From positions 107,501 to 127,500 of the forward strand of contig VIGQ01001787.1 in assembly GCA_009663005.1 (NCBI GenBank): 20,000 nt of DNA, read 5' to 3'. Origin of the DNA: Actinidia chinensis. Taxonomy: Eukaryota; Streptophyta; Magnoliopsida; Ericales; Actinidiaceae. The position numbers and the translations under genes are program-made. Below are positions 16,921 to 20,000 of this stretch, in pieces (position 1 is the first letter of the stretch; every line of letters begins with the position of its first letter). The notes below the pieces were generated by a model. It was not told the origin of the DNA and searched no databases. It was given only the letters and a program-made list of their open reading frames with translations.

Positions 16921-18462
16921 CTGCAGATTAGGATTCAAAAATCGGGAATTAGCAAATTATATATGCACCTCTCTAATTTATAAGCAATTAACAGCCGATT
17001 TTGTGTGTGTGTGTGAAGTCAAACACCGGACTAAATATTTGTTTCCTCTGCATGCATGGAGCCCAGCCTCCAGTAATAATGGATGATCCTATACAATTCT
17101 AAGCCTTAGGAAACAGTGGCTCTTTTACATAAACATTAAAAGAAACTGCATATCAAGTTTCACCATTCATCGATGTGTTTCTATTTTGCTGCAAAAAAAT
17201 CATTAGAATTTGGAAGGCCTCCTGTTGAAAAGATTCTGCAATGACTACCAATAACACGCAAGACCGGTGAGGCATTGAGTTCTTATGAGACCAGATGTAA
17301 CTCGGAACCACTACTGCCTCCATTAAACTCCTCTCACAAAGACCGAAATTAAATGCCTCTCACAATCAATGGCACTAAGATCCCCATTTATAGGATATAA
17401 AACAAAAAAAAATTGAAATGGAGGTGACGGTTGGGTTGGATTTAGGTGGTATTGGTGGCAGTGATTCAAGTGACGCTGCATCGCCGGTGATTGCAAGGCT
17501 GGTGGCCCAGTTGAGATGGGGGAGTAGCAAGTAGAAATAGAATAAGAGATTTGCTTTGAGGCTAGGTGGCATTTGTTAATTGGCTCCAGTACACCATGAG
17601 ATTCACGGCTCCGTCGTGAATAAGTTTCTCTCATTTATGAAATATAGACCTTTACAAGTGAACCCAACAGGTTTTCATTTTTTTAAAATTCTGCATCTTA
17701 GTATCATTATCAATTTTATTATAATGTCTCCAGAGGTGTGATGAATAATCACACATTCATTTTCACACCCTATCTGTTAATTAGTAATAAATAAAGGCTC
17801 TTTTACAAATAAAACTACATAGTTACCTAATTTAGAGTGACACTAGGATAATTTTATAAGGAGTTATAATGAGATTTTTATAAAAACATAAGGAATTCTG
17901 AGAATTGCAGGAGGGGTACGTGATGTTGTGACCCCCGTGGGTCACAGCTCCTTCCGAGCCTGGATGGTTATATGGTCTCTTAGTCATCCTCAGACCGTGT
18001 GTTTGCTAATGACAAACACATGAGGTATTACAGGCAAAGCTAAGCCTAAATTAGGCCGTGTTTTTCCTATACAGGCCCTTAATTTATCATTTTTATCACT
18101 CTAATAACTTTCAAACAGTTGCTAGAAGATCTAGAATAGAAACACATATTGTACCCTTTCTTGATAATGCATTGCGAAACAGCAAACACTCCTTTCCTTA
18201 GTCTCCCAAATGCTTCGAGTACATTACTGAGATAGAGAGGGAGAGAAGGTACCATGAGCATTGACTAGATGAATGGAGACATCCTATCCCTCTCAAGACG
18301 ATCCCCCTGGTAACTCTAACAAATGGTGAACCCTCCAGCATATATCTTTTTAGTTACAAGATTATTGTGAGTTAGGCATTACTCCCAAGAAACTCCTCTT
18401 TTGGATACAATCAATTACAATTTCACAACATTCGAATATTGTTCAGTATTGTTGTCGAGAGC
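16921..18462. other. Spacer with several small hairpins; no gene recognised
   Basis: Perfect stems lie at 17601-17621 (ATTCACG, loop 7), 17736-17754 (GTGTGAT, loop 5), 17927-17946 (TGTGACCC, loop 4), 17998-18020 (TGTGTTTG, loop 7) and 18044-18056 (GCCTAA, loop 1). A plus-strand frame of 38 codons at 17418-17534 has a GC-richer, gene-like composition but no recognisable motif; a 103-residue minus-strand frame overlaps it (17323-17634). The part downstream of 18462 on the minus strand would be the 3' UTR of the exon chain described at 18463-19605, and contains TTGTAATTGATTGTA. Confidence 0.35.
17926..18056. repeat. Cluster of three close hairpins
   Basis: TGTGACCC-CCGT-GGGTCACA (17927-17946), TGTGTTTG-CTAATGA-CAAACACA (17998-18020) and GCCTAA-A-TTAGGC (18044-18056) lie within 130 bases, in a GC-richer patch. 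They could be a structured RNA, a MITE relic or chance; no A or B box of a SINE was found. Confidence 0.5.
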
Positions 18463-19605
18463 CTAATTGAGATCCTCAATGATCTCGCTTGTGATGATTG
18501 CGCCAACCTTCCCTGCAGCCACTTCAAGGTAGGACCAAGTTTCTCTCACAAGTTTTGCATACGACAGGGAGTAGTAAATGTATACATTTTCCCCATGGAC
18601 ACAAGTTGACACAATCCAAGTTTATCAGATCCGTATAGTGGGCATTTTACTTTTGAATCTTAAATTATGATACATAGTCAAATTATGATACATAGTAATC
18701 AAAATTATTGGATAAGATAGTGATTATGCATAAGGCTGGCAAAGTATGAAGCAGTTATTAGTACATAAACTTTGATTGTAAAGACGACACATTTTCAAAC
18801 TATCACATGCGCATATAAATACACTGATCATGTTAAAAGCCAAGACAGCAAAGAATCATATGTGAGCGCTTGTAAGAACCAACGACTAACTGAAACCACT
18901 AAACACGTTCAAGGTCATCAAAACTGGCAATCATGGTTTCATTTGCTATTAACTTATTGCTGTCTCGTAAGATATCACTTCAGAGAAAACAGACATGAAG
19001 AGTAGCAATGTAGCACAATAGGGTGTTCTCCACGCAAAAAATTAATTACTATTCAGTTTTTGTTATTTCTGAAAAGTTCACTCAGAGAAAATGAGCTCAC
19101 CCGTCAAGCCAGTGTTTACTAGCAAGGGGGTAGCTTGCACAGAGGGGATATAAAGGTCAGTGAAGAGAATGTTCGCACCTCATAACGTTTTGAAAAAACC
19201 AAAGAGAAAAATACATTAGCAAGCCTCTGACCATGGTTCACCCCATCACTTGCACAAGTTGCACGACAAACTGATAAATACACGAATGCAATTGTACATA
19301 CACAAAGCAAGAATAAGCGGAAAAGACCAGAAACTGTAAATAAATAACTAAAAAAGCGTTTCAACATGTACAAGTTTGATAGTCTGTTTAGACATCAACA
19401 GAAAGCCACATAAACACTAATCAGTTCAATAAATGTCATTTTTTTCTTACTATTGTGGTGTATGTGCTATGTATGCATGTATAATTTTTTTACTTTTTGG
19501 AACGGTCAGTGGGGATAATTTAATTACAAAAAAAAAAATACAAAACAAGAGGTAGCTTACTGAAGCATATCCAGAAGTGGACTCCGCTCACTGCGCTGAT
19601 CCACA
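18463..19605 (-). CDS. Possible 3' exons of a host gene (three-exon chain, hypothetical)
   Basis: Three minus-strand pieces have splice-like borders and join in one phase. First, 19561-19605 follows GATGCAG and precedes GTAAGC, and in the required phase reads WISAVSGVHFWICF. Second, 19101-19133 follows a pyrimidine-rich CCCTCTGTGCAAG and precedes GTGAGC, and reads TPLLVNTGLTG. Third, 18463-18512 follows GGCTGCAG and reads KVGAIITSEIIEDLN and a stop. Each junction splits a codon after its first base, so the phases agree and no stop arises before the last. The first piece also reads VDQRSERSPLLDML in another frame, which would not join. I do not recognise the protein. Exons this small can arise by chance, so confidence is low. 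The gene would continue past 20000. Confidence 0.3.
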
Positions 19606-20000
19606 CTGCATCACAATTTCAACCACACTCATGCAAACGAGCTGTAGTTATGCCTCAGAATGCACTGTATTGTTGACTTTGCTGAGTCCTGGTCTTGTAT
19701 GAAAACTAGTTGGACCAAAAGCTTTACAGTTTGTTTGCAGAACTCCAGTTCCACTGTTTTTCCCAGGCAATAGCTAGAACCTATCAAAAAACAGCAGAGC
19801 TCGGCTACAATATCAAAGCAGTTAGCATGACATGCAAAGCAGTGATCACCATTATACACGGTAACCTATACACCTCCTGCCCCAGCCCTCCTTCGGAAAC
19901 TCCATATAACAATTGTCTAAGTTCAACAATCCTTGGGAGTGACAAAACAGTAACGTTTCCTTCAGCATGCAACAAAAACATTCAAAATATTTTCTAAGTA
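19606..20000 (-). other. Right edge: further exon-like piece, no firm gene
   Basis: On the minus strand 19874-19931 follows TCACTCCCAAG and precedes GTGTAT, and reads IVELRQLLYGVSEGGLGQE, which looks like real protein sequence. Its end phase does not fit the next piece at 19605 in the frame of the three-exon chain, so either another exon lies between or one of the calls is wrong. Open frames on both strands (19629-19859, 19710-19997) overlap and are probably fortuitous. Confidence 0.25.

Noticed and set aside
17323..17634. Minus-strand frame of 103 residues and the 38-codon plus-strand frame inside it
   Set aside because: Neither has a recognised motif and both use a GC-richer patch; I could not choose between coding on one strand and chance.
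17880..18080. Possible tRNA-derived SINE
   Set aside because: I found no convincing A box or B box and no poly-A or poly-T tail with a target duplication.
18376..18610. Plus-strand stretch open for about 78 codons
   Set aside because: No start codon, and it overlaps the better-bordered minus-strand terminal exon candidate.
1..20000. CRISPR arrays, bacterial defence systems, phage genes, organelle DNA
   Set aside because: No regularly spaced repeats, no matching genes, and the retroelement and MITE content is that of a plant nuclear genome.

Overview
The window looks like nuclear DNA of a flowering plant, most likely a eudicot; I cannot fix the species from sequence alone. The evidence is the content: decayed Ty3/gypsy retrotransposons of the Tat/Retand type, a short Ty1/copia element of the Tnt1-like kind, several foldback MITEs in AT-rich spacer, and exon-like islands with GT/AG borders. 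No complete, intact host gene is visible. There are no rRNA or tRNA genes, no CRISPR array and no bacterial-style operon.

Region 1 (1-5838) is a nest of gypsy-type remnants. On the minus strand, 1622-3590 holds a decayed pol: aspartic protease, then reverse transcriptase, then the start of RNase H. It has many stops and frameshifts, and the active sites of both protease and reverse transcriptase are altered. Tail to tail with it, on the plus strand, 79-1621 carries a decayed extra ORF of the kind that Tat-lineage elements carry antisense to pol. The integrase segment that should lie between them is missing. To the right, 3879-5838 looks like the 3' end of a second element of the same type in the opposite orientation: the start of an antisense extra ORF on the minus strand, a spacer, and an LTR on the plus strand. 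Between the two lies a fragment (about 3600-3878) resembling the 3' end of a chromovirus LTR.

Region 2 (5839-13502) is AT-rich spacer packed with non-autonomous DNA-transposon-like elements. The clearest are a 627-bp foldback element with a perfect 8-bp target duplication (7984-8626), a 401-bp Tourist-like element flanked by TTA (11728-12128), a roughly 608-bp foldback element (9050-9657), a roughly 185-bp MITE (6232-6420), and three to four copies of one small foldback family (11438-12763). I see no genes here.

Region 3 (13503-16328) is a nearly complete but decayed copia element of only about 2.8 kb: paired LTRs of about 420 bp, a methionine-tRNA-type primer binding site, gag with a damaged zinc knuckle, protease with a damaged active site, then a stretch of unknown coding remnant where integrase, reverse transcriptase and RNase H should be, and a polypurine tract. 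It appears to be a gag-protease-only, non-autonomous derivative.

Region 4 (16329-20000) is richer in GC and has short, well-bordered exon-like pieces on the minus strand. Three of them (19561-19605, 19101-19133, 18463-18512) join in one open phase and end at a stop codon. They may be the 3' end of a host gene running in from beyond the right edge; this is a hypothesis, not a firm call.
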